Below, in pieces: positions 32,493 to 40,654 of a stretch of DNA of 64,000 nt (positions are counted from its first letter, which is position 1; each line of letters begins with the position of its first letter). A model generated the notes under the pieces. It had not been told where the DNA came from. It made no database searches and worked only from the letters and a program-made list of their open reading frames with translations. This DNA comes from Subtercola sp. PAMC28395. GTDB taxonomy: Bacteria > Actinomycetota > Actinomycetes > Actinomycetales > Microbacteriaceae. Location: assembly GCF_018889995.1 (NCBI RefSeq), contig NZ_CP076547.1:3038001-3102000 (forward strand), given 5' to 3'. Made by a program: the position numbers and the translations under genes.

Positions 32493-34391
32493 ATGACTCG
32501 CATCACCTCCGGCACTACACCCGGCTCTGCATCGGGCTTCACGCCCGGCTCCACATCGGGTTCCAGACCCGGCGTTACTGTGCTGACCACCAGCCAGACG
32601 CGGGAATCGAAAGCCCGCTATCGCCGCATTCTGCGATTCGCCGGCTGGAACCTCGCTGTCACCTGGTGGTACGAACTCTTCCTTCCCCGCATCGGGCTCA
32701 CCTGGATCGCCGAGCGCACGCGGTCGAAACGCATGCGCCGTTTCGCGCAACGGTTCCACGTGCTCGCGGTCGACCTCGGTGGGTTGATGATCAAGGTCGG
32801 CCAGTTCATGTCGTCCCGGCTCGACGTGCTGCCTCCGGAGATCACGAAAGAACTCGAAGGCCTGCAAGACGAAGTGCCTCCTGTTCCGTTCGCGGCGATC
32901 CGGGCGCTCGCTGAGGCGGAGCTTGGCGTGTCGCTGGCTCGTGCCTTCGCAATGGTCGACGAGACCCCCGTCGCCGCAGCATCGCTCGGACAGGCTCACC
33001 GGGCGATGCTCGGCCCACTCGACGCCGCCGACACCGGACTCCACGGCGTCGTACTGAAGGTGCAGCGCCCCGGAATCGACACCATCATCGAAGTCGACCT
33101 GGCGGCACTGCGCAGAGTCGGCGGGTGGCTCAGTCACGTGCGGCTCATTTCTGACCGGGTCGACATGCCAGCCCTCGTCGAGGAGTTCGCGCAGACCAGC
33201 CTCGAGGAGATCGACTACCTGCACGAGGCAACGAGTTCCGAGCGCTTCGCTGCGGACTTCGAAGGCGACGACCGGGTGAGCGTTCCCGCCGTCGTCTGGG
33301 AGCGCACCACACGGCGCGTTCTCACGCTGGAAGACGTCACTGCGATCAAGATCACCGACACCGAAGCCCTCATCGCGGCGGGAATCGACCCAGCCGAAGT
33401 GGCTCCGGTTTTCGCCGCGGTCATGTTCGACCAACTCTTCACGAACGGGTTCTTCCACGCAGACCCGCACCCCGGCAATATCTTCGTCACGCCGGTGGGC
33501 ACGACGATGATTACACCGACTGATAAGACCACTGATGCGACCAGTGATGCCTCCACTGGCACCTCCACGGGTACTTCAGCAGATGCGCCAGCGGATGCGC
33601 CAGCAGGTGCCCCCGCGGATGCCTCCGCAGCCAGCAGCCGCCCCTGGAAGCTGACCTTCATCGACTTCGGCATGATGGGCGAGGTTCCGAGCAACACGCG
33701 TAGCGGTCTGCGAAAGATGCTGATTGCAGCGGCATCCCGCGATGGCAAGGGGCTGGTCGATGCCGTGCGCGACGTCGGCGTGCTGCTCCCCTCCGCCGAC
33801 ACCACCGAGCTCGAGAAGGCGATGACCCAACTCTTCGCCCGCTTCGGCGGCATGGGATTCGCCGAACTGCGCGAGGTGGATCCGCGGGAGTTCCGCGCCT
33901 TCGCCGAACAGTTCAGCGACGTCGTTCGCACCCTGCCAGTTCAGCTCCCGGAGAACTTCCTGCTGATCATCCGGGCCATGTCACTGGTCTCCGGCGTCTG
34001 CAGCGCACTCAACCCCGCATTCAACCTCTGGGACTCCGTCGAGCCCTACGCCGCAAAGCTTCTGCGTGATGAGGGCGGAAACGTAGTCAAGGACTTCGCG
34101 AAACAGGCCCTCGAGACCGCCGGAATCGCTGTGCGACTGCCGAAGCGGCTCGACTCACTCATCACCCGTTTCGAAGACGGCACCGTGGCTGTGTCGAGCC
34201 CGGCTCTCGAGAAGCGCGTTGCCCGACTGGAACGCACGGCCCGCAGGCTGGTGTCTGCTCTGTTGTTCGGTGCGCTCGTGATCGCCGGGGCCGTGCTCCA
34301 CGCCAGTGACGCGGTATTCGGCACCATACTCTTGGTCGGGTCGATCATCCCGCTGCTGCATGCCCTGCTCGCGGGTCGACGCGACCGCTAA
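32493..34391 (+). CDS. ABC1/UbiB-family kinase-like protein, second paralog
   Basis: 632-aa ABC1/UbiB-type protein. Motifs: KVGQFMSSRLDVLPPEI, Ala-rich loop AAASLGQAHRA, HADPHPGNIF and FIDFGMMGEV. Two C-terminal helices (about residues 583-625) give a membrane anchor. A 27-bp-type repeat gives a Gly/Ser/Thr-rich N-terminus. A 45-residue Ala/Asp/Thr insertion (about residues 345-390) separates HADPHPGNIF from the DFG segment, which in homologs are only some 10-15 residues apart. ATG 32493 is a tentative start; upstream GTG and TTG codons are possible. Co-transcribed with padR. Confidence 0.85.
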   Translation: MTRITSGTTPGSASGFTPGSTSGSRPGVTVLTTSQTRESKARYRRILRFAGWNLAVTWWYELFLPRIGLTWIAERTRSKRMRRFAQRFHVLAVDLGGLMIKVGQFMSSRLDVLPPEITKELEGLQDEVPPVPFAAIRALAEAELGVSLARAFAMVDETPVAAASLGQAHRAMLGPLDAADTGLHGVVLKVQRPGIDTIIEVDLAALRRVGGWLSHVRLISDRVDMPALVEEFAQTSLEEIDYLHEATSSERFAADFEGDDRVSVPAVVWERTTRRVLTLEDVTAIKITDTEALIAAGIDPAEVAPVFAAVMFDQLFTNGFFHADPHPGNIFVTPVGTTMITPTDKTTDATSDASTGTSTGTSADAPADAPAGAPADASAASSRPWKLTFIDFGMMGEVPSNTRSGLRKMLIAAASRDGKGLVDAVRDVGVLLPSADTTELEKAMTQLFARFGGMGFAELREVDPREFRAFAEQFSDVVRTLPVQLPENFLLIIRAMSLVSGVCSALNPAFNLWDSVEPYAAKLLRDEGGNVVKDFAKQALETAGIAVRLPKRLDSLITRFEDGTVAVSSPALEKRVARLERTARRLVSALLFGALVIAGAVLHASDAVFGTILLVGSIIPLLHALLAGRRDR

Positions 34392-34469
34392 GGCCGTCAC
34401 CTGAGTCATCACTCATGATGTGGAGCAGTCACGAGGTTGCGAAAGCAGAGCTGCCGAGCCAGAGTTGGG

Positions 34470-34618
34470 GAGACACGGCTGTAGAGACACCGCTGTAAAG
34501 ACAACTCTGTAAAGACACCGCTGTAAAGACAACGCTGTAGATCCACGGCTGTAAAGACACCGATGTCGAGAGGGCTCTGTAGAAACACGGTCATAGAGCC
34601 GCTGCTGTAGATGAGCGG
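34470..34618. repeat. ~10 x 14-bp degenerate array, intergenic
   Basis: Units of the type GACACCGCTGTAAA (12-16 bp) fill the 264-bp gap between the UbiB-like gene and the DUF4287 gene. Copies vary at positions 5-8 (ACTC, CGCT, GGCT). No credible ORF is present. Confidence 0.82.
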
Positions 34619-34655
34619 TTGAAGAGGCAGGATTTAGACATAGGACGGGGCGACA

Positions 34656-34892
34656 ATGACAGAAGAAGCGTCAGCAGCAATAAAGGGGCCGGCCAGCTAC
34701 TTCCCATCGATCGAGAAGAAGTACGGGCACCCGATGCAGTACTGGTTCGACCTCGTCGACCACGCTCCTGTCTCCAAGCACATGGAGATCGTCGCGTGGC
34801 TCAAGACCGAGCATGGCATGGGGCACGGCCACGCCAATGCTGTCGTCGGCTACGTCAGGGCGTTGCCGGGGAGTGAACCTCATACCGAATGA
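34656..34892 (+). CDS. DUF4287-domain small protein
   Basis: 78-aa cytosolic protein fully covered by the DUF4287 domain: YFPSIEKKYGHPMQYWFDLV and VAWLKTEHGMGHGHANAVVG. Function is unknown. In other bacteria the domain also occurs with DUF5655 modules (family recollection). AGGACGGGG precedes ATG 34656 by about 5-10 nt. It stands alone between two intergenic arrays. Confidence 0.88.
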   Translation: MTEEASAAIKGPASYFPSIEKKYGHPMQYWFDLVDHAPVSKHMEIVAWLKTEHGMGHGHANAVVGYVRALPGSEPHTE

Positions 34893-34936
34893 CCCTGGAG
34901 GTGATTGCTCCGGCGGCGAATGATTTTGACGATTAC

Positions 34937-34996
34937 TGATCTTGGTGATCCTTGTGATCCTTGTGATCTTTGTGATCTTTGTGATCTTTGTGATCG
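34937..34996. repeat. ~6 x 10-bp array, intergenic
   Basis: TGATCCTTGTGATCTTTG: the 10-bp unit TTGTGATCYT repeats six times with the last three identical (TTGTGATCTT). Each unit spans one DNA helical turn, putting GATC sites in phase. It lies 115 bp before the DHFR-like gene. Confidence 0.88.
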
Positions 34997-35112
34997 AGAA
35001 TCCACTTGATTTCTCACCCACGCGCCGGACTACCATTCAGTGAAATGCTGTCAAACCGCGTCCTCTGAGTGCGTCCACCAGGATCGAGAGGACTTCCAGC
35101 GAAGGAGTGCTC

Positions 35113-35799
35113 ATGGCCGGCCGATTCGTGTACTGGATGAATGTCTCGCTCGATCTCTTCATCGACAGCAAGCCGGGCGAACACAACGACCTCGAAGGCC
35201 CCGGCTGGGTTCGCCTCAGTGAGCAACTGCACCTCGAGTTCAACGCTCGTGCCCGCCGTCTTTCGATGATGGTGGAAGGCCGGATCGTCTACGAGATGAT
35301 GGATCCGTTCTGGCCCGACGCGCGCACGGATGAATCGCTTCCTGCCTACGCCCGTGAATTCGGCGAAATCTGGACGGATATGCCCAAAGTGCTCGTCTCG
35401 CGCACCCGTACGACTGCTGGGCACAACACCCGCATCATCGGCGGGGTTGGCAGCGGGGTTGGCAGCGGCGTTGGTGACGGCAGCGGCGCTGGTGGCGACG
35501 GCTTGAGCGGCGGCGGCTTCAGTGGAGACGGCGCCGACAACGCGATCGCACAGCTTGCCGAGCTGCGTCAGCGGACCGAGGGAGACATCGGCATCGGTGG
35601 AGCCACACTGGCCACACAACTACTTCGGGCCAACCTTCTCGATGAGCTGCTGCTTTTCACACACCCCGTTGTACTGGGAGCCGGCAGGCCGCTCTTCGAC
35701 ACGTTGGACCAGCCTCTCGCCAAACCCCTCCAGCTCGACCTCCTCGAACAGGGCAATTTCGACCGCGGCGTGACGATGCATCGGTACGCCATTAGCTGA
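35113..35799 (+). CDS. Dihydrofolate reductase-like (RibD C-terminal domain) protein
   Basis: 228-aa protein of the RibD_C/DHFR-like family. VYWMNVSLDLFID at the N-terminus, RIVYEMM, a mid-region VLVSRTRTT, GDIGIGGATLATQLLRANLL near residue 165 and the terminal HPVVLGAGRPLF are typical. Substrate unknown; these proteins are NADPH-dependent reductases by family. A Gly/Ser/Asp repeat (VGSGVGSGVGDGSG), about residues 113-142, is inserted in the middle where homologs are shorter. AAGGAG 5 nt before ATG 35113 fixes the start; GTG 35107 is excluded by spacing. Confidence 0.85.
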   Translation: MAGRFVYWMNVSLDLFIDSKPGEHNDLEGPGWVRLSEQLHLEFNARARRLSMMVEGRIVYEMMDPFWPDARTDESLPAYAREFGEIWTDMPKVLVSRTRTTAGHNTRIIGGVGSGVGSGVGDGSGAGGDGLSGGGFSGDGADNAIAQLAELRQRTEGDIGIGGATLATQLLRANLLDELLLFTHPVVLGAGRPLFDTLDQPLAKPLQLDLLEQGNFDRGVTMHRYAIS

Positions 35800-35899
35800 G
35801 AGTGACGCCCGAGGTGCGTTCCCGCTCACCAGTGAATCCGAATACCCGGTCTGACTGGGCCTGCAACCTAGGGTCAGGCAGGATGTACGGGCATGGCCG

Positions 35900-37477
35900 C
35901 TACTCTGCCCGGTCATCGAAAGTCTGGGCCAGTCTGGTTCGGGACTTCGTCACGGGCATCCAACGACGATGCTTTCGGTCGATCCAGGGTGGTGCCTTGA
36001 TCTGTGGCACCCCCGCGTGCATTCGGATCTCCCACCCCGAGTGATCAATGGTTCGGTGATGGAACCAACACACCAGCACGCCGTTGTCGGTGTGTGTCGA
36101 CCCACCCTCGGCAAATTCGTCGACATGGTGGATCTCGCACCACGACGCGGGGACCCGGCAACCAGGAATCACGCAGCCACCGTCACGCAGGGTTATCGCT
36201 CGCCGTTGCCGACCGTCAAAACACCGTTGCTCTGCACCGAGGCTAACGATGCGCCCATCGTCTGCCAACACGACACGCTGCACCCCGCCGGCACATACCA
36301 GCTGACGAGCAGTACGGCCCGAAAGTGGAGCGTCGCTGCCATCGACCCAGCCCACTCCGGCACCGGCCATGAGGTCAGACTCGCGAACACTGACCACGAC
36401 GGTCGCCGGCGCCCCTCCGATCGACGGGGTGTCTGCCGAGCGGCTCGCGCTGTCGAGGATCGACAGGAACACATCGTGTTGTATCTGCACCCGCGACCTA
36501 TCATCGGCCAGAGCACTGAATTCTGCTTCCGCGGTATCGGAATCCGCTTCGCCGGCAGCATCAGCACAAGACTTAGCGGGATCGGCAACTGCGGTACCTG
36601 CAAATGCGGTATCGGCACCTGCGGTGCTGGCTGGTGCAGTCTCGGCAGGTGCGGAATCGCACAGAACGGCCTCGGCCGGGAATGAAACAGCACTCGTCAC
36701 AGGCGAGAGGTAGGCGTCGAATAGGCGCTGCAACCGGGCAGCGGCCTCGGGCAGCAATACTCCGGAGAGCGGCACACCAGCAGAAGTCGCTCGACCGAGT
36801 TTGAGCGACCGATGGCACATGGCCCGCTCTTCGTCGGGTTCGACACCGTCAGGATCGATGACCAGGCGCCACACCGCGGCCTGCAGCCGGAGGTCATCGG
36901 CTGTCGCGGGTACAGGGCACTCCACGCTCGACCCGAGCGCTGCTGCCACCAACTCAACCTCGGCAGCATCGACGGCAACCTGATCAGCTCGCAATGAAGG
37001 AACCGAGAGCCCACCCACTATTGCGCTGGCCGCATCGACGCAGACGTCGGCATTCTCCAGCGCCGAACTGAGCATCGAGAACCGAGCAGGAAGCGTCTGA
37101 CCGGTCATCGAGACCGCCGGCCTCACGGCCTCGCCCACTCGGAGAAGTCTGGCCGCTGTGGCGGAGGAGACGCGGGTGATGCGCTGCAGCAGCTCGGCGG
37201 CGTTTCTGCACCCCTTGCATGCACTGAGGCGTTCGCCACCCAGCTGCGGACGTGACCGTTCGCCGATCTCACCAGCAAGGGCGATTTCGATGGAGCCGCA
37301 CGCTCGCCCAACCTCGGCCACGGACGCGGTCAAACTCAGCAGTTCGTCGTCGGCCAACAATCGTGCATCAGACGACCCGGCGCTGAGCCTCTCGCGACAC
37401 CGTCTCAGCAGCACGCCGGCGGCATTGAGATCAGCAGTCAGCTGCTCGTCTTGCCTGTCTGCGTGGGGTCGGTTCAT
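35900..37477 (-). CDS. DUF222 / HNH endonuclease (13E12-repeat-like)
   Basis: 525-aa protein with an N-terminal DUF222 region (about residues 15-330) and a C-terminal HNH nuclease domain: CVIPGCRVPASWCEIHHVD, then HTDNGVLVCWFHHRTID. The two Cys pairs and HH residues give the zinc and catalytic sites. Such genes are related to the 13E12 repeat family of mycobacteria. An Ala/Thr/Asp repeat (TAPASTAGADTAFAGTAVAD) sits near residue 280. ATG 37477 is used because the longer start at 37495 lies inside an SOS box. Expected to be induced by DNA damage. Confidence 0.87.
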   Translation of the reverse strand: MNRPHADRQDEQLTADLNAAGVLLRRCRERLSAGSSDARLLADDELLSLTASVAEVGRACGSIEIALAGEIGERSRPQLGGERLSACKGCRNAAELLQRITRVSSATAARLLRVGEAVRPAVSMTGQTLPARFSMLSSALENADVCVDAASAIVGGLSVPSLRADQVAVDAAEVELVAAALGSSVECPVPATADDLRLQAAVWRLVIDPDGVEPDEERAMCHRSLKLGRATSAGVPLSGVLLPEAAARLQRLFDAYLSPVTSAVSFPAEAVLCDSAPAETAPASTAGADTAFAGTAVADPAKSCADAAGEADSDTAEAEFSALADDRSRVQIQHDVFLSILDSASRSADTPSIGGAPATVVVSVRESDLMAGAGVGWVDGSDAPLSGRTARQLVCAGGVQRVVLADDGRIVSLGAEQRCFDGRQRRAITLRDGGCVIPGCRVPASWCEIHHVDEFAEGGSTHTDNGVLVCWFHHRTIDHSGWEIRMHAGVPQIKAPPWIDRKHRRWMPVTKSRTRLAQTFDDRAE

Positions 37478-37487
37478 GAATCCATTT

Positions 37488-37503
37488 TCGCACATATGTT
37501 CGA
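37488..37503 (-). promoter_or_regulatory. LexA (SOS) box
   Basis: TCGAACATATGTGCGA on the minus strand differs at one position from the palindromic actinobacterial SOS box TCGAACATATGTTCGA. It ends 11 bp before the HNH gene start. LexA control of DUF222/13E12 genes is described in mycobacteria (recollected). Confidence 0.8.
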
Positions 37504-37622
37504 GTAAATCTCACTAAAACGACGGTTTTCTGAATCTGTGGAGAACTTCTCTCGCCCCTTCCCGGTGTGCGAGTGGCAAGAATGTGCCAGTGCCATGAGT
37601 GCACGGGTGGCATGATCGTGCA

Positions 37623-38078
37623 ATGAGCGATGTCGAAGTCAAGCGCCTGGTTGCCGGCGACGAGGCGCTTGCCGCCTCCTCGTTCACGATGATGGCCGCC
37701 GTCTTCGAAGAACCCAGCGTCCCACTCGACGATTCGTACATCAAGAACCTTCTCCGGAGTGATTCCTTCTGGGCAATCGCTGCGTTCCGTGGGCCCGAGG
37801 TAGTCGGCGGGCTCACCGCACACACCCTTCCGCTGACGCGAACCGCTCAGTCCGAGGTCTTCGTCTACGATCTGGCGGTTCACCACGACCACCGGCGACA
37901 GGGCATCGCAGCGCGTTTGCTTCACGAATTGCGCGCTGCCGCGGCGCGAGAGGGCATTCTCGACATCTTTGTCGCGGCCGACAACGACGACGCAAGCGCC
38001 CTCGACTTCTACCGGGCACAGGGGGCGACAGGTACGCCGGTGACCTTCTTCAGCTTTACCGAGGCGCGAGCATCCTGA
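37623..38078 (+). CDS. GNAT acetyltransferase resembling AAC(3)-I
   Basis: 151-aa GNAT protein. YIKNLLRSDSFWAIAAF, VVGGLTAHTLPL, SEVFVYDLAVHHDHRRQGIA and VAADNDDASALDFYRAQGA align in order with the aminoglycoside 3-N-acetyltransferase AAC(3)-I family (from memory). The acetyl-CoA site is RRQGIA. Aminoglycoside activity is possible but not shown; family members of unknown substrate are common. No Shine-Dalgarno; CATGAT lies 6 nt before ATG 37623. The divergent neighbour is the SOS-boxed HNH gene. Confidence 0.82.
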   Translation: MSDVEVKRLVAGDEALAASSFTMMAAVFEEPSVPLDDSYIKNLLRSDSFWAIAAFRGPEVVGGLTAHTLPLTRTAQSEVFVYDLAVHHDHRRQGIAARLLHELRAAAAREGILDIFVAADNDDASALDFYRAQGATGTPVTFFSFTEARAS

Positions 38079-38126
38079 GCCGGTTGCAGAAGCACCGCGA
38101 AGACTCGGAGGAATGGCACGACAACA

Positions 38127-38199
38127 ACCGCCACAGCCCCACCGCCACAGCCCCACCCAAACCACAGCCGAGACCACAGCCACAGCCAGCCACAGCCAC
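38127..38199. repeat. 14-bp duplication plus CCACAGCC array, intergenic
   Basis: ACCGCCACAGCCCC occurs twice in tandem (38127, 38141), followed by a run of CCACAGCC-type units to about 38199. It fills most of the gap between the acetyltransferase and DUF427 genes. Confidence 0.75.
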
Positions 38200-38228
38200 C
38201 ATTCGGACTACACCGCTAGCGTCGCAGT

Positions 38229-38732
38229 ATGAAGCGCAGCCGAATCGTCCCCGAGGAACCGAAGCCCGGCCAGGAGTCCGTGTGGGACTACCCGCGGCCT
38301 CCCCGCATCGAACCCTCCACCGAGCGAATCGTCATCGTCTTCGGCGGTGAGACCATCGTCGACACAACTGATTCGGTTCGTGTGCTCGAGACCAGCCATC
38401 CGCCGGTCTACTACCTGCCCAGAGCTGCGTTTCGCTCGGGTTCGCTGTCGGATGCCCGTGGCCAGTCGTTCTGCGAGTTCAAGGGTCTCGCGGGGTACCT
38501 GTCGGTGCACGGCGGTTCGCAGACTGCCCCGAGTGCGGCCTGGTACTACGCCGACCCGTCGCCCGGGTACGAATTGCTTGCCGGCAGAGTCGCTGTCTAT
38601 CCATCGGCCATGCAGCAGTGCACTGTGGGCGGGGAGGTCGTGACGAGCCAGGAGGGAGACTTCTACGGTGGCTGGATCACCTCCCGGGTCGTCGGCCCGT
38701 TCAAGGGGGCGCCGGGCACCCTCGGCTGGTGA
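38229..38732 (+). CDS. DUF427-domain protein
   Basis: 167-aa cytosolic protein of the DUF427 family. Family pattern is clear: SVWDYPRPPRIEPS, VLETSHPPVYYLPRA, ARGQSFCEFKGLAGYLSV, AAWYYADPSPGYE, VAVYPSAM and EGDFYGGWITSRVVGPFKG. Function is unknown. TAGCGT lies 6 nt before ATG 38229, with no Shine-Dalgarno, so the mRNA is probably leaderless. Confidence 0.9.
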   Translation: MKRSRIVPEEPKPGQESVWDYPRPPRIEPSTERIVIVFGGETIVDTTDSVRVLETSHPPVYYLPRAAFRSGSLSDARGQSFCEFKGLAGYLSVHGGSQTAPSAAWYYADPSPGYELLAGRVAVYPSAMQQCTVGGEVVTSQEGDFYGGWITSRVVGPFKGAPGTLGW

Positions 38733-39052
38733 ATCCGGCGACGCGAACAATTAATCGGGTCGTCGATTGGGAGCCAAGCATCAGTTTCACTCACAGGCGA
38801 TAGGCCTTGTACTCGATCGGTGAGCCAACGGAGAGCGGGCCACCCTCCTTTGTTACGTGAGTTGGATGAACGAAACCGCCCAAGCGGCGACCTGCTCGAT
38901 TGTGCCGTGCCCGTCTCAATCCAGGCGAACGAGTAGCTTCCTGCGTGGGTTCGACGACGGGCCGAGTTCATGTGGCCGCAAAATACGATTCCTGACGAAA
39001 GAAAAAGGCGCCACTCCCCCGTGGATCAGGGATAGTAGGCCTTCGAGCGCAG
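38733..39052. other. Gene-free stretch
   Basis: About 320 bp between the DUF427 gene and the tRNA. An open frame at 38857-39093 exists but runs into the tRNA and shows no protein-like pattern. I see no tandem array or clear terminator here. Confidence 0.5.
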
Positions 39053-39126
39053 TACCCCCAGAGGGACTCGAACCCTCACTGTGTCGATTTTAAGTCGACT
39101 GCCTCTGCCGATTGGGCTATGGGGGC
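39053..39126 (-). tRNA. tRNA with anticodon UAA (Leu by codon), short variable arm
   Basis: 74-nt cloverleaf on the minus strand: acceptor GCCCCCA/TGGGGGT (one G-U), D-arm GCCC..GGC, anticodon stem GTCGA/TCGAC with loop CTTAAAA, five-nt variable region ACAGT, T-arm GAGGG-TTCGAGT-CCCTC, discriminator A, no encoded CCA. The anticodon UAA reads the Leu codon UUA, but bacterial tRNA-Leu normally has a long class II variable arm, missing here. It lies 12 bp beyond the 3' end of ndh. Confidence 0.85.
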
Positions 39127-39138
39127 AACCTGTGAAGG

Positions 39139-40536
39139 CTACTCTTTCGAGACGGCTCCACCAACGGCGACAGGCGCACCCGCGGTCACAGGATGCCCGG
39201 CAGGAGCCGCGGCGACTGCAGGCCGGGGGCGTGAGGCGAACTCTTCGAACGCTGCTCGAGGGTGAACGCGGGCTTCGAACGAAACGATGTCACGGCCGAG
39301 GAAGAAGTTGTTCACCCATCCTCCGACGACGCGGAGCTTGCGCTCCCAGCTGGGCATAGCCAGTCCGTGGTAACCGCGGTGCATGAACCAGGCGGGGAGG
39401 CCCGTGATGCCGATCTTGCCGGACTGGAAGGCACCAACGCCGATGCCGAGGCTTGCGACAGCTCCGGCGTTCTTGTGGAAGTAGTCCTTCACGTCTTCGC
39501 CCCGCAGCTCGGCGACGAGGTTCTTCGCGAGCTGCTTGCCCTGGCGAACGGCGTGCTGGGCGTTGGGCACACAGAAGCCACCGACTCCGCCGCCCGAGAG
39601 GTCGGGCACGGCCGAGACATCGCCGGCACCCCAGGCGTCTGCGACAACACCGTCGTCGTTGATGACGCGGAGGTCGGGCTGCAGGCGCAGGCGACCACGT
39701 TCTTCGATGGGGAGGTCGGTGTTCTTGAGCATGGGGCTGGCCATGACACCAGCGGTCCAGACGATGAGGTCGGATTCGAAGCTGTCGCCCGTCGAGAGTT
39801 CGATGACTCCGCCTACGGCGGACTTGAGCTGCGTCTCGAGGTGGATCTCGGCGCCGCGCTCAGCCAGGTTCTGGATGACCCAGCCCGCGGTCTTCAACGA
39901 AACCTCGGGCATGATGCGGCCCATCGCCTCGATCAGGTGGAAGTGAGTGTCTTCAAACGCGAGCTCGGGGTACTTGTCAAGCAGCGCGCTGGCGAACGAA
40001 CGCATCTCTGCGAAGACCTCGATACCGGCGAACCCGCCGCCCACGACGACAAACGTCAGAAGGCGGTCGCGCTCTGGGCCCTCTGGCAGCTGCGAGGCCT
40101 TGTCGAAGTTGGTGAGGATGCGGTCACGAATTGCCGTGGCCTCTTCGATGGTCTTGAGGCCGATCGCCTCGTCGGCAACACCCGGGATCGGGAAGGTACG
40201 CGAAACGGAGCCAGCGGTGACGACGATCGTGTCGTACTCGAGCTCGTACGGCTCGCCGATGTTCGGAACGATGGTGACGACCTTGTCGGCGTGGGTGATC
40301 TTCTCGACCTTGCCCGCGATGATCGTGGTCTTCTTCAGATGGCGGCGCAATGAGACCACGGCGTGACGGGGCTCGATCGAGCCAGCCACGACCTCGGGGA
40401 GGAAGGGCTGGTACGTCATGTAGGGAAGCGGGTCGACGATGGTGACCTCGGCCTCCCCGGATCGCAGGGCTTTCTCGAGCTTCCAGGCGGTATAGAAACC
40501 GGCGTAGCCGCCGCCGACGATCAGGATTTTGGGCAC
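39139..40536 (-). CDS. ndh: Type II NADH dehydrogenase
   Basis: 465-aa single-subunit NADH:quinone oxidoreductase, peripheral membrane FAD enzyme that feeds electrons to menaquinone without pumping protons. FAD motif ILIVGGGYAGFYTA starts at residue 4; NAD motif FVVVGGGFAGIE near 165; YMTYQPFLPEVVAG and GAGDVSAVPD are typical. The end is an Ala/Pro-rich tail. GTG 40536 is chosen (GAGGAGATCC about 10 nt upstream, FAD motif directly after). Longer frames to 40635 have no ribosome site. Confidence 0.94.
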   Translation of the reverse strand: MPKILIVGGGYAGFYTAWKLEKALRSGEAEVTIVDPLPYMTYQPFLPEVVAGSIEPRHAVVSLRRHLKKTTIIAGKVEKITHADKVVTIVPNIGEPYELEYDTIVVTAGSVSRTFPIPGVADEAIGLKTIEEATAIRDRILTNFDKASQLPEGPERDRLLTFVVVGGGFAGIEVFAEMRSFASALLDKYPELAFEDTHFHLIEAMGRIMPEVSLKTAGWVIQNLAERGAEIHLETQLKSAVGGVIELSTGDSFESDLIVWTAGVMASPMLKNTDLPIEERGRLRLQPDLRVINDDGVVADAWGAGDVSAVPDLSGGGVGGFCVPNAQHAVRQGKQLAKNLVAELRGEDVKDYFHKNAGAVASLGIGVGAFQSGKIGITGLPAWFMHRGYHGLAMPSWERKLRVVGGWVNNFFLGRDIVSFEARVHPRAAFEEFASRPRPAVAAAPAGHPVTAGAPVAVGGAVSKE

Positions 40537-40654
40537 AGTAAAGGATCTCCTCAGTGAAGGTACAGCCATTAGGCTACTACCTCCGCGGCACGCACCCAGA
40601 CGGTTGGGCCCAGGCACAGCCACGGAGCTGTTCAATGGCCCGCACTGGCCTCAG

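Noticed and set aside
32463..32493. TTG/GTG upstream starts for the second UbiB-like gene
   Set aside because: They overlap or abut padR without a good ribosome site; ATG 32493 kept as tentative start.
34409..34594. 61-aa minus-strand frame
   Set aside because: It is only the translation of the 14-bp repeat array; no start signal or homolog-like pattern.
35900..37495. HNH gene as a mobile intron or transposon part
   Set aside because: No integrase, inverted repeats or intron structure; DUF222/HNH layout and SOS box fit a resident 13E12-like gene.
38857..39093. Small plus-strand frame before ndh
   Set aside because: Overlaps the tRNA and shows no protein character.
39262..40353. 363-aa open frame opposite ndh
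   Set aside because: Antisense of a full-length, motif-complete NADH dehydrogenase; low-quality composition.
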